64,000 nt of DNA from a virus, in the IMG/VR virus record IMGVR_UViG_3300028836_000025, positions 1 to 64,000 of that record; one strand, 5' to 3'. This document shows positions 40,001 to 48,800 of this stretch, piece by piece. The position numbers and the translations under genes are program-made. The notes below the pieces were generated by a model. That model saw nothing but the letters and a program-made list of their open reading frames with translations. It made no database searches and was not told the DNA's origin. Numbering within the stretch: the stretch's first letter is position 1; each line of letters opens with the position of its first letter.

Positions 40001-40852
40001 ACCCGCAGCGACGCCTGCGGCACTCGCTATTGTTTCCGGGGCTGTTAAAGAAGTACCCATAGTAACTACAGATGTAGTTAAAAATTGTGGAACAAACCCA
40101 GGGTTTTGGGCTATAGCTTTAAGTGTGCCCCATATCCCACCACCCTCTTCAGCTTGAGTTTTCTGGAACTCAACCTGCTCTCTAGTAGGGTCCAGAGCAT
40201 CTATATCTTCTGCGGCGGTTATATAGGCTTGCAAATCCTCATCTGATATACTAGCTCCCTGCCTGTAAACATCGAAAGCCTCATCAACGCTTCCACCAGT
40301 CGCGTATCCCTGTTGAGCGGATACCCATAAATCTTCAAAGAAACCACCATCTTTAGGTAACTGCATCTCCCCTACGGATGCCGCTGTGCCGACCCCGTTC
40401 TCCGGTGACCATTCTCCTTTTAAGTACTGGGTGAGTTGCGCCTGCTCCGACTTATCAAAGCCCGTGCTATCAACCCCAACCGACCTATTACCTTCGCTAT
40501 CAACTAATGTTGTTGTTATATTGGCTTTTCTTTGGGAAAAAGTTCTATATCTAAGCTCGTCGTCAGTCATAGGTCTAGAAGTATAACCTCTATCAGCTAA
40601 TACCGGTGGTAGACCTGGACCTTTACTAGTCGGCTCTGCCACTACAGCCTCTTCACTGCTAGGCGGAGTTGCCACTGCCTCAAAGCCATATCTATTCTTA
40701 AAACTATCTAAGTCTTTAGAGTATAACTCTTTCTCGCTTAAGCCCTGGTGTAAAGCTTTAGCGCCTTCTTCATTCCCATACTTCTGTTGAAACTCCTCGA
40801 AAGATTTACTATATAAACCTTGTTCTTGGAGCTTTTGCCATAATTCTTCCAT
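31094..40852 (-). CDS. Giant polyvalent virion protein, 3,252 aa
   Basis: By size and location this is the large internal ejection protein. Residues about 250-325 are Gly/Ala-rich with glycine-zipper hydrophobic stretches, suited to membrane insertion. HELLHG (about 673) is an HExxH zinc-protease motif. VLDFDDTLATT (about 2,105) is a HAD domain with a later TAR motif and a FYFADD segment. Five motifs of the type [VI]..FS (about 1,208, 1,692, 2,102, 2,278 and 2,463) separate modules. The C-terminus (about 3,180-3,250) holds two Cys/His clusters, CAAV...C...CTIH and CSHV...C...CYYH. Single continuous frame, no signal peptide. May be processed by its own protease; inferred. Confidence 0.85.
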   Translation of the reverse strand: MEELWQKLQEQGLYSKSFEEFQQKYGNEEGAKALHQGLSEKELYSKDLDSFKNRYGFEAVATPPSSEEAVVAEPTSKGPGLPPVLADRGYTSRPMTDDELRYRTFSQRKANITTTLVDSEGNRSVGVDSTGFDKSEQAQLTQYLKGEWSPENGVGTAASVGEMQLPKDGGFFEDLWVSAQQGYATGGSVDEAFDVYRQGASISDEDLQAYITAAEDIDALDPTREQVEFQKTQAEEGGGIWGTLKAIAQNPGFVPQFLTTSVVTMGTSLTAPETIASAAGVAAGGATVGAGAGALATAWAGPGAVFGAGAGAITGGLAGATAGLVGAMETGLTLTDLLKEELGDLDFNKENVRAILEDEDAIDRIKSASLARGLTIGAIEGLTMGLSRGVGSSIVRLGKATGKRTAVKVAGATTSIEMGGGFVGEVGGQVAAGQEIDLGDATLEAIGEAKGIVNVSDILYKSLKGQTPKYKINGEVVSRKTVEDIVNNKNTAPEDLAKINIEVENDLNLNSFVQSKQNDAILETQIDAKVNDINDRKALVELEKKRAKAESDTKKKGVFAVPGADVKLEGVETQIADIINTYAKVDGRTKDVKARKKSAEAVKESVADKVFKSNLEFAKKHSVLYGLEVDDSLTIDQIKARYGEEAAASDGFIKGDKIIINKTVARATGAVNVGNHELLHGILRKAMKAGDISENVISELKTEIGSQWSTVEQRASENYTPEYMKANPDEWITLASDAIQNGDITYNESVFERIGNVIKPILRAAGFKQIKFDTGKDVYSFLKEYNKSIHKGALSSGIAKATKGKVEVDDTKTSMSSDQKKAAVKNVKELGTSHTNKSWRRGGSDAAIKEIKEQGYFDALIASKYKVKPVPRDFVEKVYSEMTPHIKRFKPEQNDNLFAYINSQIGNKAGNVYNSEYKVDEAMRGSKDIDAKTSEGAPVIQIAAETDADVTSFEEQDMSMAAQARRTKLVEQGKSESDQYSGLRTELGLEESMMDKVRKAVAKTFGTKLPEVSSKKFKAALQKAFRTELKKPIQDMIGKSETYNEFLTKNFPIVFKFLPKETLLQMERNIAPENRIFTRSERITKSTEVDKLVSEGLLPKNTNRLSGPTLITKLPYPGSKKVMAFFRGQDMGDVLGYKVGASTLGTRKDKLAMEMGVELGFDATMETIQTPEVSNRRSDILDLTGQVQAENEVSIIGKQIDRDPGVKFSKSVRKLQPLERKTFYNNLPVLSKALKKVNPNDESAVIQVVRDVYGKHYPRSKVTALGKDIAKIVNRYGAINKRHANLNTKPEQTLNEYLTDNVKAAELALNLAEFLDLKGGDGKTLSFAESFDNVDKINTGRVEIVTLGEKWVKKYGKEKALMMLIHASGMYTTSAKIGRGNFVVKDGVAVEVGVKGDGAQRYQFFEDKKDWNKNVLKEIFGDDVQLTEAGNLKKTQTIDGKKINTSLLAETSKAAMVDRDYAGRKKQAAVSEQVTRDIAQHYKDQIKDGALDKEDFAMVMMGMASNMQSPLKRAANLGYIFKDKIGKKYKGKFRYEHMIPTNYMIMRLTDAYMNDGNVDLNALFKEYTVAVIPITMDNIFGEVKLTKVMPIGYIIGNNSTQRYYNMTTFGHPDLYAIESLNPKDKGKVYGEAAANTEFSIRDIAVRSKDSKVMDQAFKASRSGRGKIIKSIAEADIKTATSGINPDGYSNVRFSKSHRAEYEQRLINNRIGLKHNVWNKKIAKGLVDDLFKWLDSPSFHLDMESPIYAAKHKSKFEKLALHYMVHNKLRLPEDGFKVIEAERLAKAKKLDPFSFKNPNEIIEKYSEEVDGKKTTNPDEVAAFTNKQELKNGIVIYDIDDTRSDVIIPGAPYVRTPPAPGLLAVRDQVNQHFGKKSNPWCIVQSTDGKLTDSAEEYWDQYGNKQIIFKDGKLLAMKTESREGGFSDAGDVEFWSRDNVKYNEIPGNDHVDSQGRNVRGSFDEKTGKKLDTVYGATRGSVESGKIEVWSTYTPDGLSSVGDTFKEALSDLGIRKRKPVLFLESVERYNKDGELHGITEEHLSPQQLVNTGDHFASSLITVREYNNGAFVGSRVDYGDGQGLLPMQYADRARTFTDMEGDPVHVMFSKSSKGITVLDFDDTLATTKSNVLYTLPDGTKGKLNAEEFAKQGGDLLAQGVKFDFSEFNKVVKGETAPLFNKAMKLYGKFGADDMFILTARAPESAKAIKQFLDAQGLNIPLKNIVGLGRSEASAKANWIAEKVGEGYNDFYFADDAIQNVQAVKATLNKLEVKNKVQQAKIKFSMNTKRDLKWTETNFGTYNHANFKVGDNHYRITLKEPGGGGQWYLEFALLEGAKPSSKTGMEILDTGRAHEVISIVSNGVFDFIKNNEVDAITFASKETSRTRLYSRLTKFWASKLGWEWDEVGLSRAELKYYGKDTKYKSGTFIISKPDYQIKRGPSYYVNRPVKAMLNRFDVKGKVQQAKIKFSQTGGKKMSDIIDEGALDLDIILEQTKGVGRHKKFSAAKARQRGKNKGKFKFFVPPSADDFAGLMYAFMGKGKQGDKHHAWFKENLFDPFSKGMRRHKIMQQQAASDMKKLRKAMPDVRKKLNKKVPGTEYAYEDAIRVYNWAKAGLDIPGLSKADATALVNAVESNAQALAFAQGVNSVSDAAGGMVDPGAHWTGGNMALDLKEALDAARGTHLQQWVDNKNIIFPEANMNKIEAVYGSNFREALEDSLWRMENGGTRSKGGRIVNNFTNWIHGSIGTTMFLNARSAMLQMISNVNFVNWSDNNMLKAAGAFANQPQYWKDVAMIMNSPFLKQRRSGIQTDVNAAELLAQVKDSNNKFKAATAYLLQLGFTPTQVADSFAIATGGATLYRNRIKTYLKEGMMQAEAETKAFEDMMEIAEETQQSTREDKISQQQASPLGKFILAFQNTPMQYNRLIKKATLDLVNGRGDTKANISRIVYYGTIQNMIFYGLQQALFAALFSDDEEDQITDKKKEKVINGMIDTILRGSGIAGVGVATIKNVILKFMKESEKMDDGVFYTDPDWGNVVIEGLNMSPPIGIKARKIYSGLKTWEYNKDVIDHMSKADIDNPIYDAAFSGTEAVTNLPLSRVYNKVQNISESLDAEHETWKRVAMLLGWSKWSFGIKNQDVVAAKGEVKEIKAVEKEERKEKKKIERAIEKEAEEAAIEEGFIKDQKQERKKGKKTTCAAVNKAGERCSLKPVGNGTFCTIHQKVKQNTTGKKTQCSHVKKDGKRCKMKTSSSSGLCYYHD

Positions 40853-40869
40853 GTAGAATATTTTAAGGT

Positions 40870-42252
40870 TTAATCAAACATTGCTCCATCTAACAAACCT
40901 GACGGCCCCGCTTGCCCCTCTAATATACGAAAGAGTTCCACGTATTCCTTACTTTTACCTTTCATAAAATCTCTCACTTTTATGGCGGTCTCGGGATTCG
41001 TTGGGTTATAATTATACATCCACTCCCCTTTGTCATTTTTTGAATACTGGCTAAGTGATCCAAAATCTTCTTTCCCCCCTATTACTATAGGTTTTCTTTT
41101 AGCCTCGTACCGTTTTGTCCGCTCCTGTTGTTTTAATAGCTTTTCCCTTTTCTCCCATTCCGCTATTTGCACGGCTGCCGGCACTTCCCGCGCGCCACTT
41201 GTTTTACTTGTAGTCTTAGTTTGATGCTCGGCCCGACCTTGTTCCCAAGCTACCTCTTGCTGTGCCGTTTGCCACTCCGCTAGATAACCTCTCGCAACGC
41301 CCGGGTCCTGCTCCATAGCGTCGATGATCACGTCCATATCGGTGTCAATTAACGCTTTCATTTTAGCCACCTCCTTATCGTCGATACTACCGTCATTGTT
41401 CCCAATTACGTCAGCAAACTGTGTTATCATGTCGGGGTGTGATTTAATATGCTCTGCGAAAGTGCCTCCCCCTCCGAAGTCTTCTCTTATTAGAGCCGGG
41501 ATCATATCGTCTGTTATGTTAATCTCGTTGTTCCTTTGGGTACTGTTTTTATTAAACGGTTTACCAGACGCCCCAAGCTCCATACTAGCCTGTATAGTCA
41601 CCATGAAATCTTTTTCCTGTTTAAGGGGCTTGACGCCTTTAGCAAGCATGTCATCAACCTCCCTACGGGTCATAGTTCTAGTCTTACCGTTTTTCAGTTT
41701 AATATCAAACACCATCTCCCCTTGATCACCAAACCTCACGGTAGCAGTTTCCCCATCAAGTTTCGTCAACGCTTTAATTATCTCTCTATTCTCCGCATTT
41801 TTCGGACCTAAGAAAGACTGACTCCAGCCTACCCCATCGTGTATCTGCTTAGCGGTTTCCATGGTCCCTTTCCACCCCTGCAAGCCAGAAGATCTAGAGC
41901 CCTGGTCTTTAAGCATGCGCTTTTGCTTCTGCCTGTCCCCTTTTCTAACGGCCTCTAAGTACTCATCTTTGTAGCTTGCCTCTATAGTTTGGAACTGGTC
42001 GAACAGCTCTCCCGATGCCCACGCCCCTTTATCATCCATGGCGTCGAACCCAACGTCCCACGCTTCTTCACGCGACGCGGTATCCTCTTGCTTCTCTACT
42101 ATTTGCTCTTCTACTCCTTTAACAATACCTTGCAAAGCTTCTGCGCCTGCGGCTTTCGCTAGGTGCTCTTGGGCTTTTCCACCTATCCCAGCACCTTTAA
42201 CCGCCGCTAAAGTCCCGCTACTTAATCTATAATTTACTCCTGATTCTGCCAT
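40870..42252 (-). CDS. Internal virion protein, 460 aa
   Basis: A mostly helical protein, rich in Glu, Lys, Ala and Gln, with a Gly/Ala/Ser N-terminus and no membrane segment. It lies between the giant protein and the Ala-rich protein next to it, the order seen for internal ejection proteins in short-tailed phages. No catalytic motif. The role as an ejection protein is inferred from composition and location. Confidence 0.65.
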   Translation of the reverse strand: MAESGVNYRLSSGTLAAVKGAGIGGKAQEHLAKAAGAEALQGIVKGVEEQIVEKQEDTASREEAWDVGFDAMDDKGAWASGELFDQFQTIEASYKDEYLEAVRKGDRQKQKRMLKDQGSRSSGLQGWKGTMETAKQIHDGVGWSQSFLGPKNAENREIIKALTKLDGETATVRFGDQGEMVFDIKLKNGKTRTMTRREVDDMLAKGVKPLKQEKDFMVTIQASMELGASGKPFNKNSTQRNNEINITDDMIPALIREDFGGGGTFAEHIKSHPDMITQFADVIGNNDGSIDDKEVAKMKALIDTDMDVIIDAMEQDPGVARGYLAEWQTAQQEVAWEQGRAEHQTKTTSKTSGAREVPAAVQIAEWEKREKLLKQQERTKRYEAKRKPIVIGGKEDFGSLSQYSKNDKGEWMYNYNPTNPETAIKVRDFMKGKSKEYVELFRILEGQAGPSGLLDGAMFD

Positions 42253-42255
42253 GAT

Positions 42256-43014
42256 TTATTGCATTATTTTCCAGTCATACCACTCCTGTGTGCCATATGG
42301 GGGTTCTACATTAGTGTTCGAGTTTGTGCTCATCCCTCCAAGTTGGCCAAGAAGATCACTTGTGGTACCTTGCGTACCGTCAGGTAGCGCGCCTGTTTCT
42401 AAACTCTTATCACCACCCCATCCACCAGCTTGTCCTGCGAAACTGGTTACCCCAGCAGCAGCATCACCTACACCTGCCCACATCTGCGCTTGACCAGCGG
42501 CTTGTGCGGTGTTAGCGTTCTGTACATCTCCGGCAGACATCCCCATCATAGATTCAATTTTACCGAACTTCATATTTCTACTCATAACCTCTCCACCTTG
42601 TACTCTAGCTTCATCTTGTGCTTGTAGTTTTTGGTTAGCAGCTTCTTGTGCTCCGATACTAGCACTAGATTTCTGAGCTTGCAAAGAACCTTCGTTAGCT
42701 AAAGTCTGAGCCAAAGCCGCTATACCAGAACCACCAGCCGCGCCACGCATCTGCTGCATAACATTGGCTTGACTTTGCATAGCCTGTTGTTTTGAGAATT
42801 CAGCCTCTTGAGTGTTAACTTTTAAATCCTCCATAGTGTTTGAGTATGGATTGCTAGTGTCTAAAGCCGCAAAAGCTTGCTTGTGCTTATCCATCTCCTC
42901 TCGAGCTTTACCAGCCTCGATCTTCGCAGCCTCGGCAGCTTTACTACCCTGTACCGCTTTGTATACCCCTAAACCAGCGGATATCACAGCGGATGCAGCT
43001 ATTACAAAACTCAT
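42256..43014 (-). CDS. Internal virion protein (T7 gp14-like position), 252 aa
   Basis: An N-terminal hydrophobic, Ala/Val/Gly segment (residues 2-24) is followed by long Ala/Gln/Glu/Met-rich helices and a Gly-rich tail. This pattern fits small ejection proteins such as T7 gp14 that enter the outer membrane. It starts 3 nt after the next gene upstream. No sequence motif proves homology. Confidence 0.65.
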   Translation of the reverse strand: MSFVIAASAVISAGLGVYKAVQGSKAAEAAKIEAGKAREEMDKHKQAFAALDTSNPYSNTMEDLKVNTQEAEFSKQQAMQSQANVMQQMRGAAGGSGIAALAQTLANEGSLQAQKSSASIGAQEAANQKLQAQDEARVQGGEVMSRNMKFGKIESMMGMSAGDVQNANTAQAAGQAQMWAGVGDAAAGVTSFAGQAGGWGGDKSLETGALPDGTQGTTSDLLGQLGGMSTNSNTNVEPPYGTQEWYDWKIMQ

Positions 43015-43017
43015 AAC

Positions 43018-43515
43018 CTATTTATTTTTAATATATTCTTCATATTCCTTATAACTTATTGCTACGATGTCTCTCTCTAGTTTATCCACATCCTCAGTGT
43101 TCTCAGGATTTTTATGTGTGTTATACCATATAGAATCTTCGTGCGCGTATAATACTCTTTTAATCCCTGGCGTAGATACAATAAAACATGGAGCTATATG
43201 ATCTATAGTCTCCTCTTCATTCATAACGGTTATCTTACCTGTAAGTAAGAAACACATATGTAAGTGCTTATGTATAGCACCCACCACAACGGTATCTTTA
43301 TACATAGTCATTTCCCTTACGTAAACCCCATCCATAAAGAAGTGCCTAATGGGGATTAACTCACTATTTGTTACTATAGGTTTATCGTCTGTGCCCGCAA
43401 CTATAGTATCGCCGTTTGCCATGCTTTTCAAAGCCTGCTCTAAATCCACAACAGCCGATCTAAAATCAACCGCCACTTCTGCGCTAGGCCTTTTCTGTAA
43501 TGTGTTGTCAGCCAT
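43018..43515 (-). CDS. Cupin-fold virion protein
   Basis: A 165-aa protein with a beta-rich centre: IHKHLHMCFLLTGKITVM gives the His-rich first cupin motif, and APCFIVSTPGIKRVLYAHED the second. A complete metal site is plausible, but no substrate can be told. Cupin-like proteins with this pattern occur in marine phage structural modules, where they may be virion components or enzymes. An AT-rich leader (TTAAATTAAAT) precedes the gene. Confidence 0.7.
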   Translation of the reverse strand: MADNTLQKRPSAEVAVDFRSAVVDLEQALKSMANGDTIVAGTDDKPIVTNSELIPIRHFFMDGVYVREMTMYKDTVVVGAIHKHLHMCFLLTGKITVMNEEETIDHIAPCFIVSTPGIKRVLYAHEDSIWYNTHKNPENTEDVDKLERDIVAISYKEYEEYIKNK

Positions 43516-43561
43516 TTAATTTAATTCAATTGTACTAATATATAGTTACACTTTTTAGCTC

Positions 43562-43924
43562 TTATTTACTACTCTCAAACGTCTCTGTACCTATACTGAA
43601 CAATTCAGCTTTATCCTCGTCATCACATACGAACTTTGTTTCCGCGTAGTACCCTAACAAAGAGCTCATATTTGCTTTTTCACTTTTAGCAAATAGTATA
43701 AAACTATCATCAGGTATAGTGGCACCAAGACCGGTGCTACATATAATACTAGGTGTGTTGGATGTAGGGTTATTTATCTCTCTAATTTGACCTATCTCAA
43801 CTAAATTGTCTTGGACGTTTACAGTAAACCCACCGCGAGTCTCAGTGGTAGCGGCATACGCGAAATCCCCAACTTGGCAGGACGCATTTAAAGGGTTTGT
43901 AAAGTGTATTGTTATGCTAGCCAT
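43562..43924 (-). CDS. Small structural protein, 120 aa
   Basis: A beta-rich, Thr/Asn/Ser-rich protein with three Cys. It overlaps nothing and is followed 45 nt later by the cupin gene. No family recognised; probably a minor virion protein, by location. Confidence 0.55.
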   Translation of the reverse strand: MASITIHFTNPLNASCQVGDFAYAATTETRGGFTVNVQDNLVEIGQIREINNPTSNTPSIICSTGLGATIPDDSFILFAKSEKANMSSLLGYYAETKFVCDDEDKAELFSIGTETFESSK

Positions 43925-43926
43925 TA

Positions 43927-45795
43927 TTAAGTTACGGTTATCATGTCATCGATAAACATGTAGATCTTTGAGGTGTTATCTAGTTTAGAGACATTTAAAT
44001 ATCCTGAGATAATTATATTATCACTTTTCTTTTCAACGCTCAACTGTTCAATTGCTATGTTGGGGTTACCTTTGCCCCCAAAAGCTATGTCATCCTCATC
44101 AATTACCCCCGAGTGTGCTTGGTTTAAGGTAATTGTATTAGTGCTATAAGAGACACTATTAACAGTTGTATTTGACGGTATCCCGGTTCCCGTAACAACC
44201 ATAAATGGAAAAATCCCGTTAGTGTCTAATACCACTAAACTAGAGGCGCCAAGTTGGTTTCCATCAACTTGCTGTACTACTTTTTTCTGTAAACCCCACA
44301 CGCTGCCACCATGTTTATTAGAGGAGTTGACGTTTAGAGTATTCGGCGAGGAATTTGGAAGCACTGTAAACGAAAACGGAAGTACGTTCCCTGCTTTAGT
44401 AAAACACTTTAAGCTATGATCTATAGCACCCTCTGTATTTTTGTTCAAAATAACATAATCCCCTTTGATCTGTTTTATAACTGTATTGTTAGGTATGTTA
44501 TTACCTGATATATACATCCCAGATTTTAATTTAGAACCTTTAGAAGACATAGCTAACTTATTAGAGGCGTTAGGTGCTTTGGCTCTAAATGTAATAGTAT
44601 TAACCTTCGGGGTTTCGTAGGTGTCTCCAGAGTATCTAATTGGCCGCGTGATAGAGAGCTCACTGGGTAACGTGCCAAAATTACTACTTGTTTCAGTTAA
44701 TAATGCTATATCAACTGTATTTGTTCCGTGTTGAGACACTTTTAAACCCCCTGCGGAAGTCGGCACGTCTGCCCCCAAAGTAGCTCCACCCACACTTGTT
44801 ATAATTATATCAACGTCAGAAGAAGTAGACGCCTCAGGGACAGTTAATAGGTGAGCACCTATACCGCTAGCGGGTATGGTCCCAGCTTCACTAGCCACAG
44901 ATGAACCATATGTCCCGTCCCAATTGTAGTAGTCGTTAGATGTAGTGTTTTGCGCGGATATAGTATACTGTGTGTCTGCGTCGCCTAAAACCTTAATAGG
45001 GACTTCGCCGCCCTTTGCCCCAATTTTCCCATTAAGAGCTACGTTGGTAACTGTATTACTGGTAGAGGTGTTTTCAGGATTAATCGTAAAACCTATATTA
45101 AACTTGTTGTTGAAGTCACAAGCTGAGAACGATTGTGATGATGTGGTTTCGCTATAGCGTATAGTTGTGTACCACCCACTTATTCCTTGAAACCATTGCA
45201 CGCCTACATAAAAAGAATCCTCAAACCCCTCGTCAGGTTCTACAATAGCGAAGGGAGCTTGCAGAATATAACCAGCGTTTGCTTGAACTGTTAGAGTTGC
45301 CAATAGATGATCACTCATCCCGTTCTCGTAATGCCAAACCTTTTTTATGTGGTTAACACCTGCGCTACCTGATTGTATAGTGCTAGCTGTATTGCTATGC
45401 GTATCTAGGGTTACCGTTGCGTTAGCAGAGTAAGGGTATTCTATAGTTACGCACGCTCCATTTACGTTGTTCGTAACAGGGTTAAGAGGGTTCTCATCTA
45501 TATCTATAAATATATCAGAGTCTGCGTTAAACATAGCACTCTCACAAGTTGCTGTAGCTCTTACGTTTAACCCGTCTTGAGAGAACGCCACACTAGTGAC
45601 TATATTATCTACATTACCTCCAATCCATGTATTACTAGTCGTCTCTTCCGCTCCACCTATAATAAAATTCTCAGGGGTTATGCTATAACCTGCAACTGGA
45701 GTTATAGTAACATACAGGAGAGTTGAAAACTCATGCGATTCTCCGATAGGCACCGCTGTGTCTGGGTGTAATGTATCTGCATTCCAATTTGGCAT
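43927..45795 (-). CDS. Structural protein, Ig-like/beta-rich, 622 aa
   Basis: Rich in Thr, Asn, Ser, Val and Gly, with repeated beta strands separated by short loops, and segments such as AGYSITPENFIIGG that recall bacterial Ig-like repeats. No catalytic motif. It lies directly after the 1,877-aa protein, suggesting a tail or surface component. The gap between the two is 19 nt. Confidence 0.65.
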   Translation of the reverse strand: MPNWNADTLHPDTAVPIGESHEFSTLLYVTITPVAGYSITPENFIIGGAEETTSNTWIGGNVDNIVTSVAFSQDGLNVRATATCESAMFNADSDIFIDIDENPLNPVTNNVNGACVTIEYPYSANATVTLDTHSNTASTIQSGSAGVNHIKKVWHYENGMSDHLLATLTVQANAGYILQAPFAIVEPDEGFEDSFYVGVQWFQGISGWYTTIRYSETTSSQSFSACDFNNKFNIGFTINPENTSTSNTVTNVALNGKIGAKGGEVPIKVLGDADTQYTISAQNTTSNDYYNWDGTYGSSVASEAGTIPASGIGAHLLTVPEASTSSDVDIIITSVGGATLGADVPTSAGGLKVSQHGTNTVDIALLTETSSNFGTLPSELSITRPIRYSGDTYETPKVNTITFRAKAPNASNKLAMSSKGSKLKSGMYISGNNIPNNTVIKQIKGDYVILNKNTEGAIDHSLKCFTKAGNVLPFSFTVLPNSSPNTLNVNSSNKHGGSVWGLQKKVVQQVDGNQLGASSLVVLDTNGIFPFMVVTGTGIPSNTTVNSVSYSTNTITLNQAHSGVIDEDDIAFGGKGNPNIAIEQLSVEKKSDNIIISGYLNVSKLDNTSKIYMFIDDMITVT

Positions 45796-45814
45796 ACCTA
45801 GTACTTTTTATTTA

Positions 45815-48800
45815 TTAATCCCATATCGTTCCTGAGCTGCTTGAGCTACTATTTTTTAGTGTGACTGTTACGTCTCCAGTTTCTGTGCCAGAGTACGAGG
45901 TAGACGAAGCTACTCCTAAACCTTGGGTGGCGAATCTATCTAGTTTAGGAAAAGCTAGCGCATCATTTCCAGTTGGCACTCCAAACCATTTCCCTTCTTT
46001 TTCTTTAAACTCTATCACGCCTCCAGTCTCCATGTCTGTAGTAACGCTTTCTACATACCATCCTTTTCTATCCGCTAAGTTAAAGTACTCTCCGTCGTAA
46101 GTTGTCTCGTTGATATCTAAACCCTCGTTAACACTATAGTCACCTGTTAGAATACTATCTTCTGAATATTCAAATGCTGTAATTTTAGCCCTAGACCCTT
46201 CGTAATTCATAGTGTTAAAACTCTTAACACTTCCTTGCGTATCACTGAATATAACGGTAACAGTAGAGGGTATTGAATCCTCCCCGTAGAAAGAGTTGTG
46301 CACTGAATTATGATGGTGCTTCCATAAATTACCTTTTGCAAACGTATAAAACTCATTGTTTAAACTCACCCCGGTTTCAGGTAGAAAGCTTTTGAAACTT
46401 ACCCAAGATTTACTCATCTCACTATATGATACAGTGTTTTGTAAAGGTGTACTTAAGTTGTATTCTCTAGTCTTATCGTCAAATGTACCTACTAAAGGAC
46501 TTCCATTAGCTATAGTCTTTAATCTTAAGAAGTAACTCTCCATACCATAACTAGATATGGGCCTTACGCCTTCTGTTGACAAAGCTAAAACTCTACCGCG
46601 TGAAGCGTCTGTAAAGTACGCTGTAGCTGGGGCCACAGCTAAAGATTCTGGGTTTTTAGATATACCGTAATCCCCCGCATAAGGCTGAGTGTTACCCACT
46701 ACTTTACTACTAGCTATTACATTTGCACTACCGTCAGCATTGTATAAAACATCTTTGTTGGTTTCACCTCTAAGAACTTTATCTTCACAGAACATAACTA
46801 ACCTAGTGTCTCTATTTAATAATCTCTGTATACTGCCGTAGGACGGGTTAAGATCTTTAGTTATAGCCTCAGCCATGATAAACTGATTTGTATCATTAAC
46901 ACCCGACGTAGAGTTGTATATACCTGACCATATCAAACCGTGTTTTCTCCTCTCTTCTTTTATTTGCTCTGCTAAAACTGTAGAAGCTTTAACCCCGTTG
47001 TCCACTTGCGGGGCATTGTAATCGTCACGTATTCTATCAGACTCAACACCGTTACCAAAACTCCAGCAGTTGCTCCATTTTAACGTATGTTTCAACTGGT
47101 AAATCTGGCTTGTATCATTTATAGTAACCTCGTCAGAACTACTGATACAGGACAAAGATATTTTAGTGACTCTACCGTTAGGAGTTGTCACATTAAACTC
47201 CCCGTCTATATCATCATCTCCAGCCAAGTTACTTGTTAACTTTAACTTATTCCATAGACTCCAGCTCTCTACAGTGTTTATACTACCATCTGTTACGAAT
47301 GTAGAACCTGAAGGTATTAAATCCTCGTTTTCGTTCTTACTACTCTTTAATCTAAGAGGAATGATATCACTAGCTTGGTAGTATATATCTATATCAACAC
47401 TTTCCTTCGGTTTAGTCTCCCATACAGCTGGGTTCCGAGTAAACCCGCCACTAATATCGTTACCATCGTCATCTACAGTTGTGGGAGTTAGAATTTGAAT
47501 AGCGTCAAAATCTGATCCATCGTGACGCAGCGCTCTAGTTATCTCTGTGAAATCGTCTGGATTTTTAGTGCCTGTAGTAGGATCGTATTCTTGGATGCCT
47601 TTACCGAACGGCTTATTAACCTTGAGTGTCCACCGTTGTCGTAGGTTCATAGGTTCCCACTGCCCCTCCGCGCTGTTTGTTCTGTAATTCCTTATTCCAT
47701 AATGCCCATGCCGATATTCAGACACAGGAAATCCTGACCATGTATATGGTATACTAGAGTGATCCCATCCGTTTGCGTCTCCTAAATTCTCATTATTGTT
47801 TGTATAGAAATTGCCGTTTTGAGGAGGATTAAGTAAATCCGTCATAAACTCCACGGTATATACTGAATGATCTGGATCACGAGAGAACCTAAATTTACAG
47901 CCAGGGTTAAAGAGAGTTTCTATAAACCCTTTCTGCAATTGGTAGTTAGCATCATACTCTATCCTATTTATATTACCTACGTATTCAGTGAGCCACCAAT
48001 CACTCTCACCGTCTTGATTTAATGTATTAATATTAACAGATAAGTAATGAGGACTTTGCGTAAAACCTGTCCAAGATATATCCATATATCCATTTGTCTC
48101 AGTGTTCCATAAACCTCTACTAGGTAACCCATGCGGGTCTCCTGGGTTATTGTATAGAGTGTCATCGAAAACATTGGATATACCATATTTGATAATATTA
48201 CGAACCGCCCATTCATTATACACGCTTGGCTGGTCCCAGAAATTATTACCCCCACTTGTCACATCAAATCCAAACCCATAATCCCCAGTTGATTGTTGGG
48301 CTGATATATCAATTTGGTCTTGAGTGCTACCTACAACACCGTTCCAATAACCCTCGTCATATCCACCGCCATCGCCGCCGTCGTAGTAGTTGCCTGGAAG
48401 GTGCCGATCCATACCACTCCACGAAAACGCCGAACACCTATCTATGAAAAATGTCCCATGTTTCTCAGCCCAGAAATTGCGAGCACTTTCAGCACCACCA
48501 TTAAGAGCGTCATGCGTGTTAGTTGTTAAATTCGTTGCAGTAGGTAGTGTAGGGCCGTTGGCGTCAAATGCATCACCCCACACATAGGGTGATTCCCCAT
48601 CAGGTATAGAGTTAGTGTGTTCTGTAGGGTGGTTTGCGTTAGCAAGAGCGTTACTAGCATCTCCATGCCAGTGTCCAGGAGATATAAATGACATGGGTTC
48701 AGAACCCTCTAGTGTAGTGTAGCAATTATTGTTTATGTAACCTATCTTCTCTTCTTCAAAAACCACCCAATCATCACCTTCAAAAGCGGTTATGTAATTT

